A DNA stretch of 64,000 nt from Enterococcus asini ATCC 700915 (GCF_000407365.1 NZ_ASVU01000001.1:839501-903500); one strand, 5' to 3'; shown: positions 45,001 through 53,038, counted from the first letter of the stretch. Notes: generated by a model from the letters alone, not told the origin. Program-made: numbers and translations.

Positions 45001-45359
45001 AAAAAACGCTCTATTACAGTGGTAAAAAGCTCTTGGTTTTGGGACAAGTGGCAGATTTGGGGGAACATACTGAGATCCTGCACAAACGCTTGATTCCAAT
45101 TATTGATGCTTCAGGAGCTGATTTGTTACTGGCTTATGGCGAGGGAATGAAAACAGTAGTGGCTGGGACAACGATTCCAGCAGAGCACTTCGAAAATATG
45201 GATTGCTATGTGGAAAGAATCTTGGAAGAAGTGACCGATCAAAGTTTGATTTTATTGAAAGGCTCTGTATCAGATAGTGACTACCATCAAATCAGTGGTC
45301 GCTTGTTGAAACTATTGGCCAGTGAACCAGCTGAAAGAAGGGAAATACAGTATGTCTGA
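42051..45359 (+). CDS. Large fusion: unassigned N-terminal and helical-barrel-like regions plus a Mur-ligase-like domain
   Basis: 1102 residues. Residues 1 to about 190 are unassigned (contains VLYITTCGKNRRGHVWRTSG). Residues about 200-570 look like an alpha-helical toroid of the six-hairpin/epimerase kind (YGYYPAYDKQLTGYNSVRHF, IIYYNGEALFAIMRTYPLTG). After an acidic linker, residues about 700-1095 resemble MurF/CapB-type amide ligases: ATP loop ITGSVGKSSVRLML (near 731), the LEVSINAL region, and the DDTHNAAIPSM motif (near 965) that corresponds to MurF DxYNANPxS. Ribosome site GAGGAG precedes ATG 42051. The last 8 nt overlap a small membrane-protein gene. No signal peptide is seen, so it is cytoplasmic. 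The product is probably a cell-wall or polymer amide ligase of unknown substrate. Confidence 0.7.
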   Translation: MEQKKHEILKAVQSYLLEQARAPQEETVLYITTCGKNRRGHVWRTSGRDFERAWVKVERYFSKMPELIRWTKIEIQTQTEWVPAEEGIRRFAQTSRNNYFSKGVAFKKDGSCSFLPDEISGNALLTPVKSHKIGVNSAQLQLNLANIKGYIKRRFDRVIPDVWAYFDDEWVLFDTTGVFVEDGRILPLTETGYGRGMRQITKENQEMFLSEAIEKGTDFLFEQLWEDGKFTYGYYPAYDKQLTGYNSVRHFSSLYALLETIEYAEKQQTAHSTEELLKKVEKGLDWGLKNLCLAVDGHLYVGEKVKEGYDLKLGAQAVVVLALAKYETLTGYDFYHEAMLNLLEGMHSFIDEEGRTRHVLREDLSTKEKFRIIYYNGEALFAIMRTYPLTGDERWLKLGERLMDRYVADNYERYHDHWLSYSVNELTQYLPKREYYEFGVKNALENLRFMEGRDTAYPTFLELLSAANKMFCRIEESAYAGELFSEEEYRRLREVTEKRALHELRTGVMWPEYAIYFARPETIAHGFYARHDRTRMRIDDAEHFLSGLINYTWLLQDAKFQMKEAMDQMNEQTQEVEKVISETITPEKAEPNENQFLLKKLSEEERVGLHFADFANFTGQFLNEELVKDLHIQDFEYYPGHVPVGRHPELAFLDLSDKKIKEITTRKSPFPNRASFIKFRGRHLGLVITDSIYEQLIDEVPQFIVPDVWEFMHEVSAFLRNRFAGPVVAITGSVGKSSVRLMLEHLLQADFTVLSNRGNHNTRLAIPLYLNKLVQSPDAAVLEVSINALNSRDRGPQANLIQPNIAIVTSADYAHMRGTKDLSIIAKVKGRIFEGLLPGGTAILNQDMEEESFGIVKKIAEERQVTLLTYSLKGAETADLRLIQLKSLKELTEVTVEYQNRRYTYQMTMGSEGMAENSLAIFLTLVSLGLEPEAYLSRLLAFQSLPKVMASHTGYLDGKEVAIIDDTHNAAIPSMINGIRAFSEKTLYYSGKKLLVLGQVADLGEHTEILHKRLIPIIDASGADLLLAYGEGMKTVVAGTTIPAEHFENMDCYVERILEEVTDQSLILLKGSVSDSDYHQISGRLLKLLASEPAERREIQYV

Positions 45360-45483
45360 ACTTCTTAACAAGTTTGCTGAAGTTATCTCGAAGGTAAATT
45401 TGCGTCAGGTAATGTTAATCATTTTCTTGTTGGTTACGTCTTTGGGTTTTCTAATTCAGCAGCTGACAAAAAAGAAGCGTTAG
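45352..45483 (+). CDS. 43-residue membrane protein overlapping the fusion gene
   Basis: The ATG lies inside the last codons of the 1102-residue gene (8-nt overlap) with AAGGGAAA upstream. The product begins MSELLNKFAEVISKV, has one membrane helix (VMLIIFLLVTSLGFLI) and ends QQLTKKKR, so the C-terminus faces the cytoplasm. It stops at TAG 45481-45483, but the same frame continues for 49 sense codons to TAA 45631-45633 with a soluble Asp/Glu-rich then Lys/Arg-rich sequence. The intact gene may therefore be 93 codons, interrupted by a nonsense codon, or the TAG may be read through. No homologue is recognised. Confidence 0.6.
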   Translation: MSELLNKFAEVISKVNLRQVMLIIFLLVTSLGFLIQQLTKKKR

Positions 45484-45655
45484 CAAGAGCCGGAAGACTT
45501 GTCTCAATTTGAACAGGATGAAGCCGGGCTTTATCCGTGGGAAACAGATATCGATGATTCACCAAAGCGGATAAAAAAAGATGCGAAACGCTATGTTAAT
45601 CAGCATCAACCAAAACGAGGTAAGTGGCGTTAAGAATTTCAAGCCTGATTTATTT

Positions 45656-45683
45656 CCACCACCATTTTTTGGTGGTGGTTTTT
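45656..45683 (+). terminator. Terminator after the fusion/small-protein unit
   Basis: CCACCACCA, T-rich loop, TGGTGGTGG, TTTTT. Confidence 0.9.
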
Positions 45684-45950
45684 CATGTTTTTGGTCGATG
45701 TAATTGGTAAGTCGTAATAGTAAAACAAGAGATTGCATCTTCAAGGGGAAGAAACCGAGGCTTCCGGATTTCTATTCAAGGGCCACTTAAGAGTAATAAT
45801 CGGTATTTCGGATTTTTATGGTGAAAATGCCTATTCGTAAAAGAAATCATAACAAATGACGAACTATTTTTACGAAATTCTGTAAAAAGATAGCTTTTTT
45901 CGTTGCAAACCAGTATAATAAGGCGAGAAAATAACAGGGGGTACACAATT
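45684..45950. promoter_or_regulatory. purR upstream region with PurBox-like sites
   Basis: AATGACGAACTAT (45856-45868, plus strand) and AAATCCGAAATAC (45802-45814, minus strand) each match 11 of 13 positions of AWWWCCGAACWWT. A TATAAT lies at 45914-45919. The two boxes are further apart than in B. subtilis, so autoregulation is only a candidate. Confidence 0.4.
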
Positions 45951-46769
45951 TTGAAAATACGTCGCAGTGAGCGCCTAATCGACATGACCCACTACTTGTT
46001 GGAACATCCCCATCAACTGATTCCTTTGACTTTCTTCGCGAAACGTTACGAATCAGCTAAGTCCTCTATTTCCGAAGATTTAGCGATTGTGAAGAAGACC
46101 TTCAAAATGCGAGGAACAGGAATTTTGGAGACTATTCCAGGAGCAGCCGGCGGGGTCTTGTTTGTACCGGAAATCAGCATGGCAGACGCACGGAAATACA
46201 TTGAAGACTTATGCGAAGAGATGAGTCAGCAGGATCGTTTGTTGCCTGGTGGCTATGTCTATCTATCGGATTTATTGGGACAGCCTGAGCTATTACGCCA
46301 GGTGGGACGCATTATTGCTTCCAAGTACTTGGGAGAAAAAATCGATGCAGTGATGACGGTTGCTACCAAGGGTGTGCCGATTGCCCAAGCAGTTTCGTAT
46401 TATTTAAACGTGCCCTTCGTAATCGTTCGACGGGATTCTAAAATTACGGAAGGTTCCACGGTCAGCGTGAATTACGTTTCTGGTTCTTCTGAGCGCATCG
46501 AAAAAATGGAGCTTTCAAAACGTAGCTTAGCGCGAGGATCTCGGGTGCTCGTAGTGGATGATTTCATGAAAGGCGGCGGTACCGTTAATGGTATGAAGAG
46601 CCTGATTGAAGAGTTTGAGTGTGAACTCGTGGGCGTTACTGTTTTTGCAGAAGCAAAATTTAAAGGAACGCGAGCAATCAATGAGTACAGCTCTCTTTTA
46701 TTCGTGGAAAATGTCGATACTCGTACGAAGACGATCAATGTCGTACCAGGAAATTACTTCGAAGAATAA
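45951..46769 (+). CDS. purR: Purine regulator PurR
   Basis: 272 residues from TTG 45951, after CAGGGGGT. This start gives MKIRRSERLIDMTHYLLEHP, which matches the B. subtilis PurR N-terminus. A winged helix (SAKSSISEDLAIVKK) precedes a phosphoribosyltransferase-like domain with the PRPP-binding loop VLVVDDFMKGGGTVNGM. In Bacillus it represses, and in Lactococcus it activates, purine genes in response to PRPP. It precedes glmU and prs as in E. faecalis, with one regulator gene between. prs makes its effector PRPP. Confidence 0.94.
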   Translation: MKIRRSERLIDMTHYLLEHPHQLIPLTFFAKRYESAKSSISEDLAIVKKTFKMRGTGILETIPGAAGGVLFVPEISMADARKYIEDLCEEMSQQDRLLPGGYVYLSDLLGQPELLRQVGRIIASKYLGEKIDAVMTVATKGVPIAQAVSYYLNVPFVIVRRDSKITEGSTVSVNYVSGSSERIEKMELSKRSLARGSRVLVVDDFMKGGGTVNGMKSLIEEFECELVGVTVFAEAKFKGTRAINEYSSLLFVENVDTRTKTINVVPGNYFEE

Positions 46770-46779
46770 TCTGTCTAAA

Positions 46780-46815
46780 CCCACCGGTGGCTGTTTGTCG
46801 CCGGTGGGTTTTTTT
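46780..46815 (+). terminator. Terminator after purR
   Basis: CCCACCGG...CCGGTGGG followed by seven T. Confidence 0.9.
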
Positions 46816-47601
46816 GTCGTTTCCTGGGAAGCAGAAGATTTTTTGAGCCCGAGAAAAAAGTGGATTTAGGAAAATGTAATATTAAATGGTTTTTCGAAAT
46901 AGAGGAGATAGAAGAAATTTAAATAACATTTTAAAATGAAAATTTGGCGATTGATGGAAGGAAAGGTCGCGGGACGAACAAAAATATACGGGTTTTTCTT
47001 AAAGATATAAAACATAAACATTGTTTTAATTTCGTGTTCTTTAATACATAGTTTTTTAAATTAAAATTTGTCGGATTTTGTAAAAAAACTTAGATTGACT
47101 GAATAAAAAACAAGAATTACTATAATGAGGTAGCCCTTTAGTTCTTTAAAAAAGGCGGCTTAAGATAGTAAAAAGCAGTCGCAAAAAAATAAAGGAAAAT
47201 GGTGGGGTGGCTGAATGGATTCGTTGTTCTTTATGAACTTGTCAAAATGCGGCGCTTTCTGATTAGGCTATTTTTTTTAACGTTTTTTGCTTGGAATGTC
47301 ATATTTGAAAAAAGCTAAGGCGCAATAATCGGGAATAACAAGGATCAGGTATTCGTAAAGGTCATTTTAGTGCATTTAAACAGGGGATGATTTTGATTCC
47401 CTGCTAAACGTTTTAAAAAAAACGGCGTAACTTTCTATAGAAGACCTAATTGAGCAAGCAAATTCAATTTGTATTAAAAAAAATCGTGGGGATTTTTTGA
47501 TATGGCTAGTTACTCGTAAGGAGTGGCAAGGGCAGTGGCGGATTTGGGAGTAATGCTTGTCCTTGTCAGGTTTTCGGCAGTAGAACAAAGGGGGAAGCGG
47601 G
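46816..47601. other. AT-rich 0.8 kb region upstream of the OmpR-like regulator
   Basis: No gene is assigned with confidence. It contains a perfect TATAAT at 47121-47126 with TTGACT 20 nt upstream, and a hairpin CAGGGGAT...ATTCCCTG flanked by TTTA/TAAA near 47377-47403. A possible small open frame at 47199-47318 (39 residues, hydrophobic and basic, starting MVGWLNGFVVLYELVKMRRF) has a poorly spaced AAAGGA. The length and structure suggest a long leader or a small RNA. Confidence 0.4.
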
Positions 47602-48429
47602 ATGAGCCAAATTTTAATTTTAACAAAAAATTGTTTAGCGGATATTCAGTTGCAACAGGATTTACAAAAATTGAGTTTTGAGGTGTTTAATTCCTGTAGC
47701 ATCTTAGATTTATTACAGGCAGACTTTGACGTGAGCCAGTTACTGCACTTTTTTAAAATCGTGATTTTAAGTGAGAGTCTATCGGAGCCAGATGTCTCGT
47801 TGGTGATGCCTCATTTGAAAGCCTATGATATTTTTATCGTGCGACGAGATCACGAGGAACCGGATGAAAAGCAACAGGCCTTGTGGACGGAGTTGGGGGT
47901 GGATGCATGGCTAGTGCCCACGGACTCACCTACGAAGATGCGGGAGAAATTACTAGGACCTCTATACCAGCGAATGTCGGAATCTGGGGAGGTCGATTTA
48001 CGCTCCAGTGGCTTACAAAATCGCTACTTATTGAATTCATTCGCTAAGTGTGCGCCAGGTCAAGGGGAAGGGACATTGCCTGGAGATTTTTTACGGAATC
48101 TACAGGAGAATTTCAGTGACCAAGAGCAAAAAATCTTTTATCGCTTAATGGAGCGGGAAAACAATCCTTTAACTAGAGAGGAAATTTGTAGCATGCTTTG
48201 GCCTGAAGCGGAAGTGGAGCAAAAATTGGCCCAGATTTCGATTATTATTCGCAATATGAAGGCTAAGTTTTTGGAATTTGGTTTTGAGGGCAAGACGCTG
48301 CGCACCCGCAGAGGAGTCGGCTATGTGCTGTGCCAAGGTTTTTATCATTTGTTAAAAAACGCAGCCGTCGAGGAAGAGCGTCAGTCGCAAGCGAACACGT
48401 TGGCCTTAAAAAAACAGTTTAAAAAATAG
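47602..48429 (+). CDS. OmpR-type winged-helix regulator with degenerate receiver
   Basis: 275 residues. The N-terminal 120 residues have receiver-like length and secondary structure (ILILTKNCLADIQLQQDL; FKIVILSESL), but the phosphoacceptor aspartate is replaced (ILSES where a typical receiver has a D). The C-terminal trans_reg_C winged helix is clear (LTREEICSMLWPE, then LRTRRGVGYVL). No histidine kinase is adjacent. Related orphan regulators are common in enterococci. The function is probably phosphorylation-independent transcription control; the target is unknown. AAAGGGGGAAG precedes ATG 47602. Confidence 0.75.
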   Translation: MSQILILTKNCLADIQLQQDLQKLSFEVFNSCSILDLLQADFDVSQLLHFFKIVILSESLSEPDVSLVMPHLKAYDIFIVRRDHEEPDEKQQALWTELGVDAWLVPTDSPTKMREKLLGPLYQRMSESGEVDLRSSGLQNRYLLNSFAKCAPGQGEGTLPGDFLRNLQENFSDQEQKIFYRLMERENNPLTREEICSMLWPEAEVEQKLAQISIIIRNMKAKFLEFGFEGKTLRTRRGVGYVLCQGFYHLLKNAAVEEERQSQANTLALKKQFKK

Positions 48430-48477
48430 CAGGATTAAAAAAATCGAGTAAGGGTCGAGATTTGTCAAAGTGTGAGC

Positions 48478-48508
48478 GGGAATTGTCTAGGGGACAATTC
48501 CCTTTTTT
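48478..48508 (+). terminator. Terminator after the OmpR-like gene
   Basis: GGGAATTGTC, 5-nt loop, GACAATTCCC, then TTTTTT. Confidence 0.92.
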
Positions 48509-48526
48509 GCATTGGTCTATCTCCCA

Positions 48527-48543
48527 ATAGTTGAAAACTATTG
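48527..48543. promoter_or_regulatory. 17-bp palindrome over the glmU -35
   Basis: AATAGTT-GAA-AACTATT is perfectly symmetrical and overlaps the -35 hexamer at 48531-48536. It may be a repressor site. Confidence 0.5.
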
Positions 48544-48559
48544 CCTAGTGAGCTAAACT
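48531..48559 (+). promoter_or_regulatory. Promoter of glmU
   Basis: TTGAAA (48531-48536), 17 nt, TAAACT (48554-48559). Confidence 0.65.
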
Positions 48560-48641
48560 TAGACGTAGATTTTTATAAAAGTGAATTGGTAGGTATGGGT
48601 GGTGCGCGGCCATTTAATACCAGATACTTGGAGGAATAACC

Positions 48642-50015
48642 ATGACAGAACGTTACGCAATTATCCTGGCGGCAGGTAAAGGAACACGCATGAAATCAAA
48701 ACTCTACAAGGTGCTCCATCCGGTATGTGGCAAGCCCATGGTAGAACATATTATGAATCGGGTGACGGAAACTGCTCCTAATGAAATCATCACCATCGTC
48801 GGTCACGGGGCCGAGTTGGTCAAAAAACAACTAGGGGATCGCAGTGAGTATGCCCTACAAGCGGAACAACTAGGTACCGGTCACGCCGTTTTGCAGGCAG
48901 AGCCTTTTTTGAAAGGTAAGAAAGGCACGACTTTGGTCATTAGTGGGGACACGCCTTTATTGACTAGCGAGACTTTGAACAACCTTTTTGAATACCATCA
49001 AGGGAAAAACGCTAGCGCTACAATTTTGACCGCTAAAGCGGAGGATCCCACGGGGTATGGCCGGATTGTGCGGGACCATGTAGGCATCGTCGAAAAAATC
49101 GTGGAACAAAAGGATGCGACCTTGGAAGAAGCTCGGATTCAAGAAATCAATACTGGAACCTATTGCTTTGACAACGAGTTGTTATTTGATGCGTTGAGCC
49201 AATTGGATACGGACAATGCGCAAGGGGAATACTACTTAACCGACATCATCGAAATCCTTAAAAAAGCCGGCAAAAATGTCGCTGCTTATTTGACAGAAGA
49301 CTTCGATGAATCACTGGGGGTTAACGATCGCGTGGCTTTGTCTAAGGCCAACGAATTAATGCGGGCACGAATCAACCACCAACACATGCTTAATGGGGTC
49401 AGCTTTATTGATCCGAAAGCAACGTATATCGATGACGGGGTAGTCATCGGTGCGGAAACCGTCATTGAACCTGGGGTATACTTGAAAGGGAAAACGGTAA
49501 TCGGGGAAAACTGCTTGATTACGGCTAATTCTCAGATCACCGACAGTATCATTGAAGACGATGTAACGGTGAAAACCTCCGTGGTGGAAGAAAGCATCTT
49601 GCGCAAAGGCTCGGATGTGGGCCCTTACGCTCACTTACGACCAAAAGCAGAAATCGGTGAAAAAGCCCATGTGGGGAACTTTGTGGAAGTCAAAAAGGCA
49701 GTGATTGGGGAAGGCACCAAAGTCGGCCATTTGACCTATGTGGGAGACGCCATCCTGGGCAAAGACATCAATGTAGGCTGCGGCGTGGTTTTCGTGAATT
49801 ATGATGGGAAGAACAAACATCAAACAACCGTGGGAGATCACAGCTTTGTGGGTTCGAGTGTGAATTTGATCGGCCCGGTTAATGTAGCCCCTAACAGCAT
49901 GATCGCGGCAGGGTCTACGATTACTAAGGACATTCCAGAAGGTGCCATGGGGATTGCCCGGGCGCGTCAGGAGAATAAGGCAGACTTTGCCAAAAAATTC
50001 CCATACTTTAATTAG
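48642..50015 (+). CDS. glmU: Bifunctional GlmU (GlcN-1-P acetyltransferase / UDP-GlcNAc pyrophosphorylase)
   Basis: 457 residues. The N-terminal uridyltransferase has [19 protein letters not shown] and [11 protein letters not shown]. The C-terminal left-handed beta-helix acetyltransferase shows hexapeptide repeats ([41 protein letters not shown]). It makes UDP-GlcNAc for peptidoglycan and teichoic acids. TTGGAGG precedes ATG 48642. Placement before prs is conserved in Firmicutes. Confidence 0.97.
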   Translation: MTERYAIILAAGKGTRMKSKLYKVLHPVCGKPMVEHIMNRVTETAPNEIITIVGHGAELVKKQLGDRSEYALQAEQLGTGHAVLQAEPFLKGKKGTTLVISGDTPLLTSETLNNLFEYHQGKNASATILTAKAEDPTGYGRIVRDHVGIVEKIVEQKDATLEEARIQEINTGTYCFDNELLFDALSQLDTDNAQGEYYLTDIIEILKKAGKNVAAYLTEDFDESLGVNDRVALSKANELMRARINHQHMLNGVSFIDPKATYIDDGVVIGAETVIEPGVYLKGKTVIGENCLITANSQITDSIIEDDVTVKTSVVEESILRKGSDVGPYAHLRPKAEIGEKAHVGNFVEVKKAVIGEGTKVGHLTYVGDAILGKDINVGCGVVFVNYDGKNKHQTTVGDHSFVGSSVNLIGPVNVAPNSMIAAGSTITKDIPEGAMGIARARQENKADFAKKFPYFN

Positions 50016-50059
50016 TTGTAAAGGAAACTGTAAAAAAACTTGATTTATTTACAGAAAAT

Positions 50060-50109
50060 GACTACTATTTACTAGGAAGTAAACACTGGTATCTAGTAGT
50101 CTTTTTTTG
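50060..50109 (+). terminator. Terminator between glmU and prs
   Basis: GACTACT...AGTAGTC with a long loop followed by TTTTTTT. A TTGATT-N17-TACTAT pair at 50040-50068 overlaps it and could be the prs promoter. Confidence 0.65.
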
Positions 50110-50153
50110 TTTTCGACAGCTCGATGACAACAATCAAGAAAGCGGAGGTTCTC

Positions 50154-51128
50154 ATGTCTAACCATTATTTTGATCCAAGATTGAAGATTTTTGCCTTGAA
50201 TTCCAATCGTCCCTTAGCCGAAAAAATTGCAGAAGCAGTTGGGGTTGAATTGGGAAAATGTTCCGTTAATCAATTCTCTGACGGGGAAATCCAAGTAAAC
50301 ATCGAAGAAAGTATTCGTGGTGCCCATGTCTATGTGATTCAATCCACTTCAAGTCCAGTCAATGACAACTTGATGGAATTGTTGATTATGATTGACGCTT
50401 TGAAACGGGCGAGTGCAAAGACGATCAATGTGGTCATGCCTTATTACGGCTATGCCCGCCAAGACCGGAAAGCTCGGTCCCGGGAACCAATCACTGCCAA
50501 ACTAGTTGCCAATATGATTGAAAAAGCTGGCGCAGATCGTGTGCTTTGCTTAGATTTACACGCATCCCAAATCCAAGGGTTCTTCGATATTCCAGTGGAT
50601 CACTTGATGGGTGCGCCATTGATTGCCAACTATTTCTTAGATAAAGGCATCCAAGGCGACGATGTTGTTGTCGTATCCCCTGACCACGGTGGTGTAACAC
50701 GGGCGCGGAAATTGGCGGAATTCTTAAAAGCGCCGATTGCGATTATTGACAAACGTCGTCCAAAAGCCAATGTGGCAGAAGTGATGAACATCATCGGTCA
50801 CGTAAAAGACAAGACTTGTGTCCTAATCGACGACATGATCGATACGGCTGGCACGATTACGCTAGCGGCAAATGCTTTGAAAGAAGCTGGTGCGAAGAGC
50901 GTCTATGCTTCTTGTACCCACCCTGTTTTATCCGGTCCAGCATTGCAACGGATTGAAGACTCTGCTATCGAACGTTTGGTAGTCACCGACTCCATCTACT
51001 TGCCAGAAGACCGTCGCATCGACAAAATCGATGAAATCTCCGTGGGCGCCTTAATGGGTGAAGCTATTAAACGGATCCACGAAAACAAACCAGTTAGCCC
51101 ATTGTTTGAAACAAACGTGGCAAAATAA
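50154..51128 (+). CDS. prs: Ribose-phosphate pyrophosphokinase
   Basis: 324 residues from ATG 50154 after GCGGAGG; the frame open from 50124 adds ten unlikely residues. Class I PRPP synthase motifs are present: [20 protein letters not shown], the catalytic [15 protein letters not shown] and the PRPP-binding loop [13 protein letters not shown]. It supplies PRPP for purine, pyrimidine, histidine and NAD synthesis, and is the ligand source for PurR encoded 3.4 kb upstream. Confidence 0.97.
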   Translation: MSNHYFDPRLKIFALNSNRPLAEKIAEAVGVELGKCSVNQFSDGEIQVNIEESIRGAHVYVIQSTSSPVNDNLMELLIMIDALKRASAKTINVVMPYYGYARQDRKARSREPITAKLVANMIEKAGADRVLCLDLHASQIQGFFDIPVDHLMGAPLIANYFLDKGIQGDDVVVVSPDHGGVTRARKLAEFLKAPIAIIDKRRPKANVAEVMNIIGHVKDKTCVLIDDMIDTAGTITLAANALKEAGAKSVYASCTHPVLSGPALQRIEDSAIERLVVTDSIYLPEDRRIDKIDEISVGALMGEAIKRIHENKPVSPLFETNVAK

Positions 51129-51141
51129 ATTTTTACAGAGT

Positions 51142-51177
51142 ACACCGACTTGGCGTTTTGCAGGTCGGTGTTTTTTT
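51142..51177 (+). terminator. Terminator after prs
   Basis: ACACCGAC...GTCGGTGT then seven T. Confidence 0.9.
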
Positions 51178-51193
51178 GTTTGTTCGGTTTCCA

Positions 51194-51222
51194 TTGCCCC
51201 CTTTTTGCAACCGTGCTATACT
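51194..51222 (+). promoter_or_regulatory. Promoter of the SPFH gene
   Basis: TTGCCC, 17 nt, TATACT (51217-51222). Confidence 0.6.
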
Positions 51223-51272
51223 ATGGGTGTAATCTATGTGATATCAAAATGATATCAAAGGAGGAGAAAGAG

Positions 51273-52304
51273 ATGAATGAAAATAAAGTAGCGTTGAAAA
51301 CACCGACGGAAGAAATTTTGTTGCAAGCCAAAAGTGGGATGCCTGTGTTGCTGCTAAACTTGTTGGGGATTGTATTGTCCATTGTGTTGTTTGTGTTGGG
51401 AATTTTTCGCTTGGATAATCCGGACACGGTAGTAGCAGGGGGCTGGATGATGGCCATCGGAATTTTTTATTGGTGTTTGCCTGTTTGGTTGCTATTTGCC
51501 GGCTTGAAGGTCATTCATCCCAATGAAGCTTTGGTAATGACCTTATTTGGGAAGTATGTCGGGACTTTGAAAGGTGCCGGTTTTTATTTCGCGAATCCTT
51601 TTATGGTGGCGGCACCGGTGCCAAAAAGTAGTGGCGACCTATTAGGAAACCAGGAGAGCGATATGGAGCTTACGGCTGGGGCGAAAAAGGCTCAAGCGAC
51701 AGTAGCGAAAAAACGTTTGTCGTTGAAAACGATGGCCTTGAGCAATAACAAACAAAAGGTCAATGACAAATTAGGTAATCCGATTATCATCAGTATCGTA
51801 GTGATTTGGCGCATTGAGGATACGGCGAAAGCTATGTTTGATGTGGATAATTTCAGTGAGTACTTGTCCATTCAATCAGACTCAGCTTTGCGTAATATCG
51901 TTCGCTTATACCCTTATGATGCCACGGATGATGAAGATGCCAATGAAAAAAGTTTGCGGGGTTCTAGCTTAGAGGTCAGTCAAAAACTGGCGGAAGAAAT
52001 CCAAAGCAAAGTAGATGTGGCAGGGATTGAGATTTTGGAAGCGAAGATTACCCACTTGGCTTATGCACCGGAGATTGCGGCAGCGATGTTGCAACGGCAA
52101 CAAGCCTCTGCCATCGTGGACGCCCGCCAGTTAATCGTAGAAGGCGCCGTGGGGATGGTGGAAATGGCCATTGAAAAGTTAAACGAACAAAGTGTGGTCG
52201 AGCTAGACGAAGAGCGCAAGGCAGCCATGGTCAGCAATCTGATGGTGGTCTTGTGTGGCAACCGTGATGCCCAACCGATTGTCAATAGTGGCTCCCTGTA
52301 TTAA
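51273..52304 (+). CDS. SPFH/Band 7 domain membrane protein
   Basis: 343 residues from ATG 51273 after AAAGGAGGAG. Two membrane helices near the N-terminus (residues about 18-45 and 52-75) precede a stomatin/prohibitin-like SPFH domain (NEALVMTLFGKYVGTLKGAG; VVIWRIEDTAKAMFDVDNF) and a helical tail (APEIAAAMLQRQQASAIVDA). SPFH proteins scaffold membrane microdomains. The next gene is a small ribbon-helix-helix protein 38 nt downstream, a recurring pairing whose logic is not known. Confidence 0.87.
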   Translation: MNENKVALKTPTEEILLQAKSGMPVLLLNLLGIVLSIVLFVLGIFRLDNPDTVVAGGWMMAIGIFYWCLPVWLLFAGLKVIHPNEALVMTLFGKYVGTLKGAGFYFANPFMVAAPVPKSSGDLLGNQESDMELTAGAKKAQATVAKKRLSLKTMALSNNKQKVNDKLGNPIIISIVVIWRIEDTAKAMFDVDNFSEYLSIQSDSALRNIVRLYPYDATDDEDANEKSLRGSSLEVSQKLAEEIQSKVDVAGIEILEAKITHLAYAPEIAAAMLQRQQASAIVDARQLIVEGAVGMVEMAIEKLNEQSVVELDEERKAAMVSNLMVVLCGNRDAQPIVNSGSLY

Positions 52305-52342
52305 GATGTGAATGAGAATGAATCAGAAAGGAGCGGAGTGTC

Positions 52343-52516
52343 TTGGATAGTGAGAGTAAAAAATCAAAGCCAAAGAAACAAGCGCCGCTCCGCTTATCCG
52401 CAGAGTTATACGAACAACTCGCCGCTTGGGCGGAAGACGAATTCCGCAGTGTCAATGGCCAGATTGAATACCTATTGACCGAAGCGGTGAAAAAACGCAA
52501 AAAATCGCAGTCCTAG
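52343..52516 (+). CDS. Small ribbon-helix-helix (Arc-like) protein
   Basis: 57 residues from TTG 52343, with AAAGGAG 9 nt upstream. After a Lys-rich head, [19 protein letters not shown] and [16 protein letters not shown] give the beta-strand, helix and helix of the Arc/MetJ fold, with the typical N-x-Q-I-E-x-L-L core. It is probably a DNA-binding dimer or a protein partner of the SPFH product. It is co-directional and closely spaced between the SPFH and the following membrane-protein gene. Confidence 0.75.
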   Translation: MDSESKKSKPKKQAPLRLSAELYEQLAAWAEDEFRSVNGQIEYLLTEAVKKRKKSQS

Positions 52517-52549
52517 TCAGGACTACTAGGGGCACTTGGGGGAGTAAAG

Positions 52550-53038
52550 ATGGTGGAATTTTTATTTGGCTTAGTAGTGATGGGGGCCATGGCCTTTTTC
52601 GACCGGTTGCCCCAATTAGTGGCAAAGGTAGTGTTGGTACTGGTAATTTTGTTCAGTGGTGGGATTGCCGGGGTGATGGGCTATGGTTGTCTTAGGGCAC
52701 TGATTGAAGGGAATTGGCTGTTTGCAGGGATTCTGTTCCTGGTCTTTGGCTTGTTTTTTGGCGTCATGCTAAAATGCCTGCTGAAACTAGTTCAGATCAA
52801 CCACGTACTTGCTCCAAGACTGGCGATAGGCTTTAAGCTAGTCCAATGTGGGTTTATCGGCTGCTTCTTTCTAGGATTGTTTGGCTTACTTGTAGTGGAT
52901 ACTTTCGCTCCCATTGCACCGGAAACGATGCCTATTTGGCGGCGTGTGGGTCTGCTTTTACTGGCCGCTGGGGGCGCAGCTGGATACGGGTGGCAAACCA
53001 TGAAACAGCTTAAAGCTTTACTGGCAGCTGCCCTTTGA
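52550..53038 (+). CDS. Hypothetical four-helix membrane protein
   Basis: 162 residues with about five hydrophobic stretches (MVEFLFGLVVMGAMAFF; LVLVILFSGGIAGVMGYG; WLFAGILFLVFGLFFGVML; CGFIGCFFLGLFGLLVV; LLLLAAGGAAGYGW). No family is recognised. It lies 33 nt after the RHH gene, so it probably belongs to the SPFH-RHH unit, which ends at the following terminator. Confidence 0.6.
   Translation: MVEFLFGLVVMGAMAFFDRLPQLVAKVVLVLVILFSGGIAGVMGYGCLRALIEGNWLFAGILFLVFGLFFGVMLKCLLKLVQINHVLAPRLAIGFKLVQCGFIGCFFLGLFGLLVVDTFAPIAPETMPIWRRVGLLLLAAGGAAGYGWQTMKQLKALLAAAL

Noticed and set aside
47160-47280. tRNA-like segment near GGTGGGGTGGCTGAATGGATTCG
   Set aside because: It resembles part of a tRNA D-arm, but no anticodon arm, T-arm with GTTCGA, or acceptor pairing could be found around it.
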